DNA from: Eriocheir sinensis
Taxonomy: Eukaryota; Arthropoda; Malacostraca; Decapoda; Varunidae
Direction of reading: 5' to 3'
Assembly (NCBI RefSeq): GCF_024679095.1
Contig: NC_066531.1
Location: forward strand, 9,684,382-9,748,381
DNA length: 64,000 nucleotides
Shown here in pieces: positions 35,201-45,966 of the stretch (its first letter is position 1; each line of letters opens with the position of its first letter). Made by a program: the position numbers and the translations under genes. The notes below the pieces were generated by a model. The model was not told the DNA's origin, did no database searches, and saw nothing but the letters and a program-made list of their open reading frames with translations.

Positions 35201-36041
35201 GATGAGGCTGCAGGGACCACTTTGCCATAGTAGACATTAATTACAACACGAATGTCGGTGTGTGTGTGTGTGTGTGTGTGTGCACAAAAACTTACCTATT
35301 ATAGGCGGACTGTGGGCCCGGCTGAGGTCGTACATAGGGTGTCAGGAGCCACTTCTTGGAGGGGTAGGCACTGTCTCCCAATAAGTGGCATCCTGCAGGG
35401 ACCATACCCCTCTCGAACCCTGTGAACAGAGCACTTTCACGCAAAATACGTGCGTCATGGACAGACCCGGGCCAGTTTGCAGTTTGGTGTAAAATTCTCC
35501 CGTGTGTGTCACATACGATTTGCACATTTATAGAGTGGTGCCCTTTTCTGTTCACATACTCTGCCTCAAATTCCTTGGGTGCAACAATCCTCACATGTGT
35601 TCCGTCTACTGCCCCTACCACACCAGGAAATCCCGCAATTTCCTCAAACTCTCGCCGCTTCACCTGAGTTTCTTGCACAGTGAGGGGGAACTTGATGAAG
35701 CGTCTCACTATATGAGGCTGTGCAAGGGCGTACACAGTCTCCCGGGTGACCCTGCTGACGGTCTGTTGTGAAGGCCCCAAGTCGTCGCTGCTACACTGCT
35801 GCATTTTGCCCGTAGCAAGATACCTCAGTTTTACGAGGACCTTCATCTCAGGGGAGAGGGCTTGGTTTCTGTTTGTAGGAGCAGTCAAGGCCTCACGCAC
35901 CAAATCAGTCACGAAGAGTATCCCTGCACGGTCCAGGCGGTACCTCTTGATCAATTCCGGGTCCGGAAGTTCATCAAGGACGTCTCTTCGTGCCCTAAAA
36001 GTCCTCAGCTGCCGCGGACGCGCACCCACTACCTCTGCCAT
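32212..36041 (-). CDS. PIF/Harbinger DDE transposase (3 exons, 349 aa)
   Basis: Exons on minus: 36041-35296, 32612-32492 and 32394-32212; phases 2 and 0. Donors aatag|gtaag and atacag|gtatgt; acceptors aattcag and ctgtag. ATG at 36041 starts [21 protein letters not shown] helix-turn-helix lies near residues 90-106 ([17 protein letters not shown]). The DDE_4-type nuclease follows: [14 protein letters not shown] (Asp146), [12 protein letters not shown] (Asp196), [13 protein letters not shown]. The exon 1/2 junction rebuilds [20 protein letters not shown], with catalytic Glu259. The C-terminus ([11 protein letters not shown], then acidic and Pro-rich) ends at 32212. Length matches the usual ~350 aa. 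It cuts and pastes the element together with the Myb-like partner. Intron 1 (2.7 kb) holds nested elements. Confidence 0.9.
32700..34057. mobile_element. Nested element in transposase intron 1, TTAA-flanked
   Basis: Ends are inverted: gaatagcggctcc (32700-32712) and ggagccgctattc (34045-34057). Both are flanked by TTAA within a cttaag palindrome (32695-32700; 34057-34062). A TTAA duplication is the piggyBac habit, but the TIR is not one I recognise. The interior contains a Merlin-like transposase remnant. Confidence 0.55.
33253..33562 (+). pseudogene. Merlin/ISXO2-type transposase remnant (internally deleted)
   Basis: ATG 33253 starts [18 protein letters not shown]. In another frame [20 protein letters not shown] then [14 protein letters not shown] and FLQEAAALY follow directly. 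'H/N-N-I-x-x-LW-R-x-x-K' plus the 'YL' helix is the C-terminal signature of Merlin (IS1016/ISXO2-like) transposases. The DDE core between them is missing. Flanking inverted words ccccaaatttaggg (33152) and ccctaatttgggg (33909) may be its TIRs. Confidence 0.55.
34625..34797 (+). repeat. Degenerate cactcatt/cactca tandem repeat
   Basis: Short imperfect units of cactcattcactct type. Open frames across it are compositional. Confidence 0.75.
34871..35190. mobile_element. Foldback MITE with GGTTA-rich loop
   Basis: Arms gcgctgggctatgttgcca (34871) and tggcaacctagcccagcgc (35172-35190) are inverted with one mismatch. Inverted 'gtgttaccac/gtggtaacac' lies further in. The interior 34958-35105 is nearly all ttaggtta-type pentamers. 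It lies in transposase intron 1. Confidence 0.7.
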
Positions 36042-36055
36042 CTTGACTGTTATGC

Positions 36056-36068
36056 CTCGCTTATGTCG
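36056..36068 (-). promoter_or_regulatory. Harbinger right subterminal motif
   Basis: ctcgcttatgtcg, reverse complement of the 13-bp cgacataagcgag at 27900-27912. Other acataa words lie between here and the right terminus (gagacataag, gaacataaac, gagacataaa). Likely transposase or Myb-partner sites, by position. Confidence 0.5.
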
Positions 36069-36216
36069 ACCTAAGGATTGCAATGTTACCTCCACCCCGC
36101 GCGTAGCTGGCGAGTCAGTTTATGTTCCGCTTAGTTGAAACCTAAGGGTTATGCTTCCCTTATGTCTCGGTGTCCGCCATTTTCTTGATTTATGTCTCAC
36201 ATACGCGAAACATACT

Positions 36217-36233
36217 CTTTATAAGTACGGGCC
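36217..36233 (-). repeat. Harbinger right terminal inverted repeat
   Basis: ctttataagtacgggcc, exact reverse complement of the left end, followed by CTG (36234-36236). Confidence 0.92.
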
Positions 36234-36259
36234 CTGCTTCCCAATTCTGAGACGCCCAT

Positions 36260-37387
36260 TTGTCTACCTACGACACAGCCATTCGTGGGTGGGCGCTTAC
36301 CTTTGCCTTGGTGGAGCGTGGTCGCTCCTCCGCCCATTCGTCCCCGCTGCCAGCCGCTGCCGGGCACTGCCGGCGGTCTCTCTGGCCGCTCCAAGGACGA
36401 CTTCTGCCGACTACGGCATCAGTCAGAGCTTTCGCAGGCAATGAACCGGATTACAGTGCGACAGACTTCATCCTGCAATGCGAGGATGTTATGAACAACT
36501 CATTTGTGTCAGAACCGGGTGATAAAATCTCCATTAGGTCTAGATTAAAGCCGGGAACAGAAGCGTCAGCTCTTATGTACACCAGCGCGTTCATGGAACC
36601 GCAACAAACCAAAGATTATGCCCAGTTTCGGTCACATTTTCTGGAGTCTTTTGTTGAAGATGTTAGGCTCAGCCTTGTCAAAGGTGTTAATGTAGCTGTG
36701 ACCAAATTGATTTCAGCTGTGGAGAGTAAAGGGCTTTTGGCCGGACAAGTAGACGCCTATCGGTTGTCTACTGATTTGGGCTCATATTTGAAAGCTGGTG
36801 GCTGGACAGAGGGAGAGAATATGTTTCTATCCAATGTTCTCAATTTTTTTGATTTTTTTGTATACATGGCTGTCATCAAGGGCCAGTTTCGAAAAAGTTA
36901 TTTATCCCTAGCCTTCGGCCCCGCTGGCAAGTTGCAAGACTTCATGCTTAAAATAAAAACTAAGATTGAGGAAAAAGACGGAGCGCCAGTCCCCGCTGTA
37001 GCCTCTGTCGACCAGAAGGCCGCTAATGTTAGCGCGTCCTCATCAGTGGTGGCGTCCACTACCGAAAAGCCTAAGCGCCACTGTTCGTACTGTCAGCGCG
37101 ACGGTCATACGGTTGACTATTGTGTAAAACGTCAGCGGGATCGCAAGGCTAATAGGGAGAAGGGAGGCTCGCCGATGTCAGGCAAATCTGCTTCTCAGAA
37201 GACCCCGGCCGCTTCAAAAAGTCGAGCCGCGGGCTACCACACTGGCAAGTTCTGTTTTGTCCACGGTACTGGTAGACACACCACAGAGGAGTGTTTCTCT
37301 GTGCTACAGTTAAAGAAAGAGCGAGCAGGAAAGCTCGTGAAGGGGTCGGGGGAAGCCGAGCGCCCCCCCCAAAACGACCCAGGGTAG
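36260..37387 (+). CDS. gag: Gypsy Gag polyprotein
   Basis: Forms the particle that packages element RNA. The frame is open from about 36260, but no ATG is convincing before 36491; the natural start may have been lost. Seen: NEPDYSATDFILQCEDVM, RSHFLESFVEDVRLSLVKG, then a Lys-rich region and two zinc knuckles: CSYCQRDGHTVDYC (C-x2-C-x4-H-x4-C) and CFVHGTGRHTTEEC (C-x2-H variant). A run of eight C followed by AAAA (37363-37374) sits in the ~95-bp overlap with pol, which lies in the -1 frame, suggesting slippage expression. Confidence 0.8.
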   Translation: MSTYDTAIRGWALTFALVERGRSSAHSSPLPAAAGHCRRSLWPLQGRLLPTTASVRAFAGNEPDYSATDFILQCEDVMNNSFVSEPGDKISIRSRLKPGTEASALMYTSAFMEPQQTKDYAQFRSHFLESFVEDVRLSLVKGVNVAVTKLISAVESKGLLAGQVDAYRLSTDLGSYLKAGGWTEGENMFLSNVLNFFDFFVYMAVIKGQFRKSYLSLAFGPAGKLQDFMLKIKTKIEEKDGAPVPAVASVDQKAANVSASSSVVASTTEKPKRHCSYCQRDGHTVDYCVKRQRDRKANREKGGSPMSGKSASQKTPAASKSRAAGYHTGKFCFVHGTGRHTTEECFSVLQLKKERAGKLVKGSGEAERPPQNDPG

Positions 37388-38787
37388 CAACCCGGGGGCC
37401 GGGGGAAATTGAGACAGCAGTGCAGGCTGATAACAGTAGCTTGTATGAATATGTTGTGGCCGCGTGCAGTCAGCCTGAAATTATGGCCCTTAAAGTCAAG
37501 CTGGGTCCGCTACAAGCGTCATTTGCGTTCGACACCGGCGCTGCGGTTAATGTGTTGTCTGAAAGGACATACATAGCTTTGAAACGCGCGTCGCGGGGAG
37601 GCCGCTACCAGCTACGACCCTCGGACCTGAGCCTTTGCGGTGTCACCGCCGACAGGCTTAACATCCTTGGGTTGGTGAGTTTGCCAGTGAGTTTGGGACG
37701 AAACACCCCTGTCATGCGTTTGGATTTTTACGTGACGTCAAACTTTTCCCTGCCGTCTGACGGTCTTCTTGGGTTGTCGTCACTGAGGTCTAACCGCATG
37801 GTAATACTTCCAGATAGTAATACAGAAAGGTTTCAAGGGAGGTGTTTCAAGGCCATGGATCAACCTGTGCGCCTCGCTTCTCCCTGGGAAAGAAAAGAAA
37901 TACCCAGCAAGGGTCGTGAAAGTGTTTCTCCTGAGTCGGTAGTGCATACCGTGCCGACTCTTTCCACGGTGCCGGTGCATGGCGCGGGCACCACCTCACT
38001 TCATCGTCAACCACCAACACCAGCTGACGTTTGCAGGGGATGGAAAAATGTCAATGCGATAGTCGTGGGGAATCACGAAATCCCTCAACGAACCGCAATG
38101 CACGTTCCCTTGTCAGTCCCTAACGCCACCGTAGGTTGTGACATCTGCCTAGAAGGGCCTAGTCGTGTCAACACGCTAGCGATAGAGTCCACCCTTAACA
38201 CGGTACGCGAGGGAGGTAGGACCGTAGCTTTAGTGGTTAATGCCAATGGCAGTCCAGTTAAACTCAGAAATGGAGTCGTTTTGGGTCGCGCTTTAGCGTT
38301 CGACGGCCAGGTGTCCCCAGACCCTTTAGAGTTAAAGCGGCCTTATGTCGGCGCAGTGGGTCAACCCGCCGCCGGCGACACATCTTGTCAAGCCTCATCT
38401 GTCGATTCTTTAGTCAAAGTGGTCGATTATCCCGAGCTTAAGGGCCCGCTTCTGAAGCTTTTACTTCAGTATCGTGATGGCATTGCCCTGCCCGGTGAAC
38501 CTTTAGGTGCGACTGCTACGACAGAACACAACATTAGGGTTAAACCCGACACCAAACCGGTGTACATTCCTGCATACAGACTCCCACACAGTCAAAGGCA
38601 GGGTGTAGATGAACAGGTTAAAGATATGTTGGACCAGGGTGTTATTCAGCATTCCCGATCTCCGTGGAACTCGCCCTTGTTTCTAGTCCCTAAAAAGGAC
38701 GGAAGTTTCAGGCCTGTCATCGATTTTAGGAAAGTAAATGAGGTAACTGAGGATAATAGGTACCCTCTGCCTGTTTGTTTTAGGTGA
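37388..38787 (+). pseudogene. pol: Gypsy Pol: protease and RT N-terminus
   Basis: Overlaps gag in the -1 frame (open from 37291). The aspartic protease is seen at ASFAFDTGAAVNVLSE (catalytic DTG). A long linker follows, then the RT fingers: KPVYIPAYRLPHSQRQGVDE, HSRSPWNSPLFLVPKKDGSF and RPVIDFRKVNEVTEDNRYPL. The frame is lost at 38787 by a small insertion in the RT (tttgttttag). Confidence 0.85.
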
Positions 38788-38788
38788 C

Positions 38789-39661
38789 TTGTTAATGTCC
38801 CTCGTGCAAGGGAATACTATTTTCAGTAGTCTTGACCTTTTAAGTGGGTACTGGCAGGTGCCGATGGCAGCTGAATCCAGAGAGATTACAGCCTTCAGTA
38901 CCCCTAGCGGTCATTTTGAATGGTTAAGGATGCCATTCGGCCTCAAAACCGCACCCATTACTTTTCAGAGGATGATCAACACATTGTTCTCAGACATGAT
39001 AGGCAAAGAAGTCTATGCATAATTAGATGATTTAATCATCTGCAGCAAGGATGGCGCCAGTCACCTAGCTAAACTAGAAGCGGTTCTGCTTAAACTCAGA
39101 GGCGCTGGCCTTAAGGCCAAGCTGACTAAATGTGAATTTTTAAAGGCGAAAATTACCTTTTTGGGCCACACTGTTGATGGAGATGGTATCCACACGATGG
39201 ACGATAAAATATCGGCCATAAAGAATTTTCCGCAACCCAAGACCGTCGAAAACGTTCGGTCTTTCCTTGGGTTGTCCGGCTACTATAGGCCTTTCATACA
39301 AGGTTTTGCCAAAATCGCTTCGCCTCTAACGCAACTCTTAAAGAAAGAGGTACCTTTTTATTGGAATGCCCCACAACACAAGAGTTTTATAGACTTGAAG
39401 TCAGCGTTAATCAACGCTCCAGCCTTGGCATTCCCGGACTACAACGTCCCTTTTACACTTTATACAGATGCCTCAGCCCTGGGTCTTGGTGCTGTTTTGA
39501 TGCAACGCGGTAAAAATCGCGCTATTGCGTACGCAAGTCGTACTTTAAACCAGGCTGAGTCGAACTATTCAGTGACCCACCAGGAAACCCTAGCGGTTGT
39601 TTGGGCTCTTAAACATTTTAGGGATATTATCCTTGGCTATCCTATCACTGGCGCGTGGTAA
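38789..39661 (+). pseudogene. pol: Gypsy Pol: RT palm to RNase H
   Basis: FSSLDLLSGYWQVPMAAES carries the first catalytic Asp, and WLRMPFGLKTAPITFQRMIN follows. At 39020 a TAA replaces the residue before LDD in the catalytic YxDD box. The frame then continues KCEFLKAKITFLGHTVDGDG and FLGLSGYYRPFIQGFAK. RNase H begins FTLYTDASALGLGAVLMQ and SVTHQETLAVVWALKHFR. A frame change occurs at 39655-39661. Confidence 0.85.
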
Positions 39662-40446
39662 AGCCAGTCACCGAGCTTTTTAAGGGTAGAAACCTCACCG
39701 GTCGCCTCGCACGGTGGTTCCTGACTATCCAGGAGTTTGGGCCAACCTTTAAGTATTTACTTGGCCACGCGAATGTCGTCGCGGATTCACTGTCTAGGAA
39801 CGTATCTGTTGACTCAGTGGCAGAAGCGCCTACTGAAATTCAAAATTTCAGTCTAAAGGATTTAGCAGCAGCCCAGCGTCGCCATGACGTTTGGGGTAAG
39901 GTAATATACGCTCTGGAGTCGGGTGACGAAACAAGTCTCCCGCCACTACCTGTGTCTTTTTCACAATTCTTCTTGTCACAGGACGGTGTCCTGTGCCGCT
40001 ACTGGCCCCGCAAAAAGGAGTCTGTCGCACAGTTTGTGATACCGGAGTGTTATGTACCGGCGGTGCTGAACTTAATTTATGACGCGGTCATTGCTGGCCA
40101 CCCGGGGAGGGAGCGCACATTAACAGCTGCCCGAGCGGTCTATTTTTGGCCAACTATGCGTGTAGATATTGACGCGTATGTGGGTAAGTCTGTCAAGTGT
40201 GCCCAACATAATGGGACGGTGCCTAAGCCTGCGCCGATCCTAGAATACCCGCCCCCTGCCCGGCCTTGGGATGTAGTTTCTATTGACTTGCTACAGCTTC
40301 CCGCCAGCCACCAGGGCTCTAGGTACCTCTTAGTTTGTGTAGATCACTTGTCTAGGTACGTTGTTTTAGCCCCAATTTCAATTTATTTTTCTAGGATGTA
40401 TCTTGTAAATCACTGTTCGAGCTATTATTTTGTTTTCTCGGAATAG
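39655..40446 (+). pseudogene. pol: Gypsy Pol: RNase H end and truncated integrase
   Basis: FLTIQEFGPTFKYLLGHANV and VVADSLSR close the RNase H. The integrase zinc region follows (AGHPGRERTLTAARAVYFWP), with the first Cys replaced by Ser (GKSVKCAQH). The core starts WDVVSIDLLQLPA (first Asp) and YLLVCVDHLSRYVVL, then stops. The rest of the DDE core and the C-terminal domain are deleted, so the element cannot integrate by itself. Confidence 0.82.
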
Positions 40447-40721
40447 TGCTGAGCTACCATGTCCACGACTCTAGCCCTGTTTACCTCGCCCTGTATGTAC
40501 TTTGCCCATTTATTGTTACTTCCATGATTATTTTTATTGTCATTGGCATTTCCCGATGTTGTATCGTTAGGCGGGCCCTGACTTGTATATATATTTTTTG
40601 GTGCAACCATAATAGGCCCTCGTTTAACTAGTACACATTGCGCGACTGTAACATGGGTAGGTACACTGATTTTAAAGGTCGGGTGAGCCGCGAGGTCGCT
40701 CCTTTTTCCGTGACCGAGCGA
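40446..40721 (+). other. Gypsy 3' region with a short hydrophobic frame
   Basis: A 61-codon frame at 40446-40631 has one strongly hydrophobic segment (LCPFIVTSMIIFIVIGI) followed by basic residues. It sits where some Gypsy elements keep a third, envelope-like ORF, but nothing else supports that. It may be chance. Confidence 0.25.
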
Positions 40722-41239
40722 TGTAATGTGTATATTATAACATAATGTTATAATTGAATGTATGTCGTATCGCCATGGCCCAGTGGCGCCAGGACGTTAC
40801 ACACAGACGCTACGTTGTGCTTAGGAGGTGCTCCTTGCCGTGGGAACGGTGTTGATTTAGCAAGCATGCTACCCACTGGCCGCTCCTGTACCAAGAGAAG
40901 CCGGGAGAAGAGAGCGGGCGGCGGGCGAGAGCACAGGACTTATCGGAGTGTGCGTACAACTTACGACTCGCCTTCACATACTGTAACTATTCTGTGAATA
41001 TATTTAAAGAGCAATACAACCATTTAATCAACCAGAGAGAGAGAGAGTAAATTAAGTGAACTCAAAGTGAACTTAACGGCTCCGCTCGGCCAACACATAA
41101 CCCACATCACTTAACTAAAAGGCTATTGTGTTGTCTCACGACTTCTATCAACTGGAGAAAGCAGGCAACGGTACACCGGACCTGACGTGAGATAACAGTT
41201 CGCGCCTTAATCAAAAACACACAAAAAAAACAGCTAACA
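40722..41239 (+). repeat. 3' LTR
   Basis: 518 bp, starts TGTAATGTG, ends CAGCTAACA, followed by GGAG. By eye it differs from the 5' LTR at only a few sites, including a small change near 40749, gttgatttagc/gttgattcagc and accaagag/accaagat. Confidence 0.9.
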
Positions 41240-41346
41240 GGAGCTCTTATAAAGAATTGTCTACTTTTCTTGTAGAATTAGTCAAACTTTACCTGACCTA
41301 GCCTAACTTGGAGTAGGCCAAACTACCAATATGTAAATATTCTTAC

Positions 41347-41582
41347 CTCCTTCAGCTATGTCAATGACAAGAGCATCATCTCCATTGATAGTGCTGCCAG
41401 TTAAGAGATTAATGCCGCAATTTATATCCTCTGTGTCTAGCTGTTCTTGGGCTGGTTGAAGATCACTATCCATAACTGACTCGGCCATAAGAGTCAGCTC
41501 ATCTGGTTTTGGTGGAGTAGGAGGAGGCCCACCACCGGTTTTATAGCACTGCCTGATGTACGTGCTGTTAGCCTTCTTAACT
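41347..41582 (-). CDS. Internal exon of a Harbinger-partner (Myb/MADF-like) gene
   Basis: Between an acceptor (gttcacag, 41590-41583) and a donor (gaaggag|gtaag) the minus strand reads KKANSTYIRQCYKTGGGPPP, TPPKPDELTLMAESVMDSDL, then acidic residues. 'YKTGGGPPP.P' followed by an acidic low-complexity tail is the standard exon after the Myb/SANT domain in these partner genes. No neighbouring exon was found, so it is a transposon remnant or part of a gene with remote exons. Confidence 0.55.
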
Positions 41583-41599
41583 CTGTGAACAATAAGAAC

Positions 41600-42190
41600 T
41601 TGATAAGCTTAATAATGTCTTACTGAATACCTATTAAGTCTACACTTTGCAACACTATCAAGCTAAAGCATCGCCTTATTAACTATTTCTCATCAAAAAC
41701 TCATACTACACTAATACCCTACTGTGTTTTTGTAAGTACTTCCCGTATCTTTAAAAAGTATGGACGTACTGTACTGTCGGAAAGGGCTAAGGGATAGGGC
41801 GGGGATTCAGGAATAATATAGGGTAAGTATACGTAAAAGAAATGCAAGTAAATAATATATAAATCAATAAATAAACAACTTCGGGAGGGGAGGGTCGATA
41901 GGAATAGGAAGAGGGAGGTTGTGGGCATGTTAACCCGAGGACGTCGACGGACCATTCTCTGGGCTTTCACGAGTCGTGGCTGTGGTACGGTGGGCCCTAA
42001 AATGGGCTCTCACTCCGCGAGACGAAAGAAACGAAAGACGAAAGACAGATATGTACAGTCAGAGATGTCTGGAAAATTCCTTGCTCTCAAGTACAACGAC
42101 AAAAGACCAGTCCACCTTCTGTCCACCGTACACCGTGACGTGACTGTGACGACAGGGAAGAAAGACCATCGCATGAACAGGCCAATAAAA
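41600..42190. other. No recognised gene
   Basis: AT-rich. Short open frames only. Confidence 0.4.
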
Positions 42191-42196
42191 CAAACA

Positions 42197-42330
42197 ATTT
42201 TTTTTTTTTTTTTTACAACAAAGGAGGCAGCTCAAGGGCACAAAAAAAGGAAACAATAATAAAAAAAGCCCGCTACTCGCTGCTCCTAAAAAGGAATCAT
42301 AAGAGGTGACCGAAAGAGAGGTCAAAAATC
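42197..42330 (-). mobile_element. LINE-A 3' stub
   Basis: Poly-T at 42198-42214, then the LINE-A 3' UTR (caaaggaggcagctcaaggg, gcccgctactcgctgctcct) up to gagaggtca at ~42325. 5'-truncated to about 130 bp. Confidence 0.85.
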
Positions 42331-42399
42331 AAAGAAATGGTCGTTGACTAAACACAAAATATGAGACTAGTCGACAAATGTGACTCCCAATTGAGTGGG

Positions 42400-42705
42400 A
42401 CGGAGTGCCTCAGAAAATCAGTCAAATGGTATAAGAAACTATTTTTTTCACATGATTGATATAACAATTCTAAATGCTTACAATATGTGGCTGGTGCTGA
42501 ACAGCATTGACCCAAACAAAAGGCCAAAAGTGAGAGAATTCCAGTATAGTGTAGCCACACAGCTTTTGCAAAAATACTCCCCACCAACTGAAAGGCCACA
42601 TGCCCCCCGAAACGCACCTCAGCCCCAACGAATTGACATGGGTCTTGTAAACACTCCCCACTATCCTGTTTATACAGACACTATTCGAGGGGGAAACAGA
42701 GACTG
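42400..42705 (+). pseudogene. piggyBac-type transposase, C-terminal fragment
   Basis: VKWYKKLFF, then after a one-base slip HMIDITILNAYNMWLVLNSI, RPKVREFQYSVATQLLQKYS. 'KKLFFH..D(I/L)..LNA(Y/F)..W' and 'FR..L...LL..Y' mark the end of piggyBac (PGBD) transposases. The preceding DDD core and the termini are missing. Confidence 0.6.
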
Positions 42706-42779
42706 ATCTGTATGGTGTGCCGTCACACAAAAACAAAAAAAACAAAAAAGGACAAGAGGCACCACCATGATGTGACTTC

Positions 42780-43500
42780 TTGATGGATAGGACGGCACGG
42801 ATCCGGGTCGGCGGCCTAGTCGGCCCCGCCTTCCCTCTGGAGACCGGCGTCCCGCAGAGGAGTGTCCTCTCCCCAACGCTGTACTCTGTCTTCACCAGCG
42901 ACTGCCCAAACTCCATCACTGGGCTAAACGTACAGTATGCGGACGACGTGTCCCAATTGGTGCCCAACCCAGGACGCTCTCGTGAGATGCTCAATGCTCG
43001 CACGGCAAGTGAGATCACTTGAGTCGGAGCCTTCGAGAAGGCTTGGCAGATAAGAACGAACATGGCGAAGTTTACCGTCATACCGTCAATAAACCCCGCC
43101 CCGCTCATCGTCGATGACGAACTCGTTGACTTTCGCGCACAGGGACGCCTTCTCGGTCTTAAGATCTCCCGGCGTGGGTTCACCCCCCATGTCACCGAGA
43201 GGGCGGCGCGGGCGAGGGCGGCGCTAACCATGTTGTATCGCTTCCGGGATCTCGAACCCAGGATAAAACTGCATCTCGTCAAGGCCATGGTGATCCCTGT
43301 TATCACTTACCCGTCCATTCCCATACATGGGCTAAGTGCGACGGCCCTCGGTCGGCTCCAGAAGGTGCAAAACGCGGCGTTAAGATTTGCCCTCAGCGCA
43401 AGGTGGGGCGAGTTCAGGACCACGCGTTCCCTCCACGAAGAAGCTGGCATACCTCCACTAAACATCCCTCTCCATCGGATGGCCGAAGCTATATGTTTTG
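42780..43500 (+). pseudogene. LINE RT palm-thumb fragment (jockey-like)
   Basis: ETGVPQRSVLSPTLYSVFTS and NVQYADDVSQLVPNPG (YADD intact). One stop at 43020, then FEKAWQIRTNMAKFTVIPS and ERAARARAALTMLYRFRDLE, ending around LHRMAEAI. GC-rich against an AT-rich background. Not the same family as the other LINEs here. Confidence 0.75.
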
Positions 43501-43589
43501 GACCCTTCTTTTCTTGTATTAAATCAACTATTTTATCACTCATTAATTACTCAATAAATGATCTCACCGTCTCGTATCCCTGGTAGCGT

Positions 43590-45480
43590 GATCCGGCTTA
43601 AGTTGTTATTGGAGACTAGTGTTCGGGGATAGACAAGGGAAAAATATAATATACATTTATTTAAGATTAAATGAAGATAATTGCCTTACGCAATATTCTA
43701 TGCTCAGACGATCATAACACTGGCATATTCAGCAATGGATGCAACAAATGACAAACGACATGTCTTAAACATAATACTATAACATATGCTCAATTGTTGC
43801 CAATAATAAAAACACCAAATCATACCACACGCAGTGGTTTATATCTCTGCTTACATCACAATCATTATGTACTCTCTTCCCAAATCCTAGTAACACATCC
43901 TATAGTATAATCTACTGCAATTCACGGAAACACCAAATCATACCACACGCAGAAGTTTCCATTTCTGCTTAACATCGCAAACAAATAATCACAATCCTGT
44001 ACCACTCACAATCCTACTAAACATCTCCTACATTATAATCTCCAGGACAATACAATCGGTTTCCCGTAGATTCTCGAATTTCTACTCACGATTAAGATCA
44101 CAACAGCCATCCTCGGCTGAGTGAGTAGCAGGTCTGCTTGAGGCGAGAACCAAGCTCGGTCTACCCATACCACTGATCTCTAGGCCACATTTTTCTTTGC
44201 TTTAGGCGGACTTACATCCTTGACACGCCCTTAATTTTCTACATAACCAATGGCCAATACTTCCTGTCACACCCATCTGCTCGCTCATTATGTTGTATTG
44301 TTTTACTTCTCCTGCTATTCGTGAGTCAGTCTTAAGACACTCCCTCAGTGATTTTTCTGTTAAATTATTGGCTCATAACATGTCGCCACGACTGACGTCA
44401 CGGGTCAGAGTCTTTTTCAATGGTTGTTCACACTTTCTGACCACGCCCACTGGGTATCTGTTTTATGTATCTGAGTCTGGGTCTCTGTTTTCCTTTACCC
44501 TCGTTGTTTCCCCTCTTTTGTACTTTGAGATGTTTACACTGTTATATATGTCACTCCTCTGTTTCCTCGTCTTCTGGGTCCTGACATATGGACCCGGATG
44601 GAAGCTGAGGGCTGGGAACAGTTCCAGGCCCTCCGAGACCTCCACCGAGAAGCCCCGGGCAGGAGCCATTCGTGGTTCCCACGGAGTCTCCTCGCCCTGG
44701 AGGCAAACTCTGATCCTGCCCCGAGATTCAGCTGAGACTGGCGCTCACACTCCCTCTCTCCCATGCACATTATAACCACCCGCGCTCACGTCCTCACGTT
44801 ACCATATGTCCGCACGCCCCCGCCCCTTTGCCAGTATGTAAAGTATCAATCATCTACTCCCTACACCAAATACCACACCAGACCACCAATGTGTATATCT
44901 TCGGTTTCCCCGCCGACGCCTTTCATGTCTATTCCCGTGTCCATTCTCATCGTTCTTCAGTGTATTTTTACTTGTGACCTTGCTTTTATCATCACTCCCC
45001 TACGTGTCCCCTGTAACCCTCTTACGTCATCATATCATATCGCATGATTTTATCCTGCTAAGCTAAGATTACCCACTTTATGTATTCTTTTTTATGTAAA
45101 TAACTATACCTGTATGTAAACTACGTATACATTTGTACCTGTATTTAAGGCTGGTAAGCCGTTGTACTCGCATCTGCCCAATTATTTTTGCTATATGTTC
45201 CCTAATATCTTCTACTTCCAAAACTATAAAACAATAATAGCAGTGCCGATTCCGCCCGGCTGCCTTCCACCGCCTCCCTTACCTCTGTTTTTTCCCTCGC
45301 TTTTCCCCTTTGTATGTACATGGATGTGTATTGGTATTGATATTTATCTTTGTATGTACGCCCATCCCCCTCTCTGTACCTTCCCCCCACTGTTCTAATA
45401 AATATTTTGAATCATGATGTGTCACGAATGCAAAGCAGGACTGCGCGGTTGGCTGTTTTCGTGCATACCACACGGAACAA
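43590..45480. other. Long stretch without recognised gene
   Basis: 43811-44045 is an imperfect tandem duplication of ~118 bp (aacaccaaatcataccacac at 43811 and 43929). 44290-44775 is one open frame with hydrophobic content but no domain. 45395-45410 has an aataaa signal without an evident gene upstream. Confidence 0.45.
43811..44045 (+). repeat. Imperfect ~118-bp tandem duplication
   Basis: Both copies start aacaccaaatcataccacac + gcag and proceed in parallel (tctctgctta/tttctgctta; cacatcctatagtataatct/catctcctacattataatct). Confidence 0.75.
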
Positions 45481-45496
45481 GATTTCTGAGTGAAAG

Positions 45497-45534
<38 letters not shown>
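45497..45534 (+). repeat. (GT)n microsatellite
   Basis: About 18 GT units. An open frame follows to 45718 (GRLREELASTKAVIQDRREV) that could be a coiled-coil ORF1 piece, but it is not recognisable. Confidence 0.9.
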
Positions 45535-45536
<2 letters not shown>

Positions 45537-45857
45537 CCCAGAGGAGCGGTATCATCATCCTCAGGAAGGGCTGCACCTGATGGTGGGTAGACTGAGGGAG
45601 GAACTTGCGTCCACCAAGGCAGTAATTCAAGACCGAAGGGAAGTGATAGACGAACTCCCTGAAAAGAGGAGTGTGTTTGTGGAAGTATTATCCATAATGG
45701 ACACGGATCGCCCTCAATAACAGTGTCGTGGAGAAAATAGAGTGCAGATCTATCGAGTGTACTGCTAGCCCGAGAAAATCGACGGAGAGTGAAGTGAACA
45801 TTTAGCTACTAACAAGTCACCCAGGGGCTGGTGGGATTCTCTCGAGACAAGGGGCTG

Positions 45858-45966
45858 GATTTTTTTTTTTTTTTTTTTTACAACAAAGGAGGCAGCTCAA
45901 GGGCACACACAAAGAGAAAACAATAATAAAAAAAAGCCCGCTACTCGCTGCTCCCCCCCCCCAAAA
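45858..45966 (-). mobile_element. LINE-A 3' stub
   Basis: Poly-T at 45860-45879, then caaaggaggcagctcaaggg and gcccgctactcgctgctccc. Ends in a C/A run at 45953-45968. Confidence 0.8.

Noticed and set aside
36260..36480. Gag N-terminus as a confident start
   Set aside because: The frame begins without ATG directly after the Harbinger insertion, and another frame looks equally plausible, so the true start is unknown.
40446..40631. Envelope gene of the Gypsy element
   Set aside because: Only one hydrophobic segment in 61 codons; no other envelope feature is visible.
44290..44775. 161-codon frame with hydrophobic segments
   Set aside because: No domain, no start context, composition not coding-like, no neighbour supports it.
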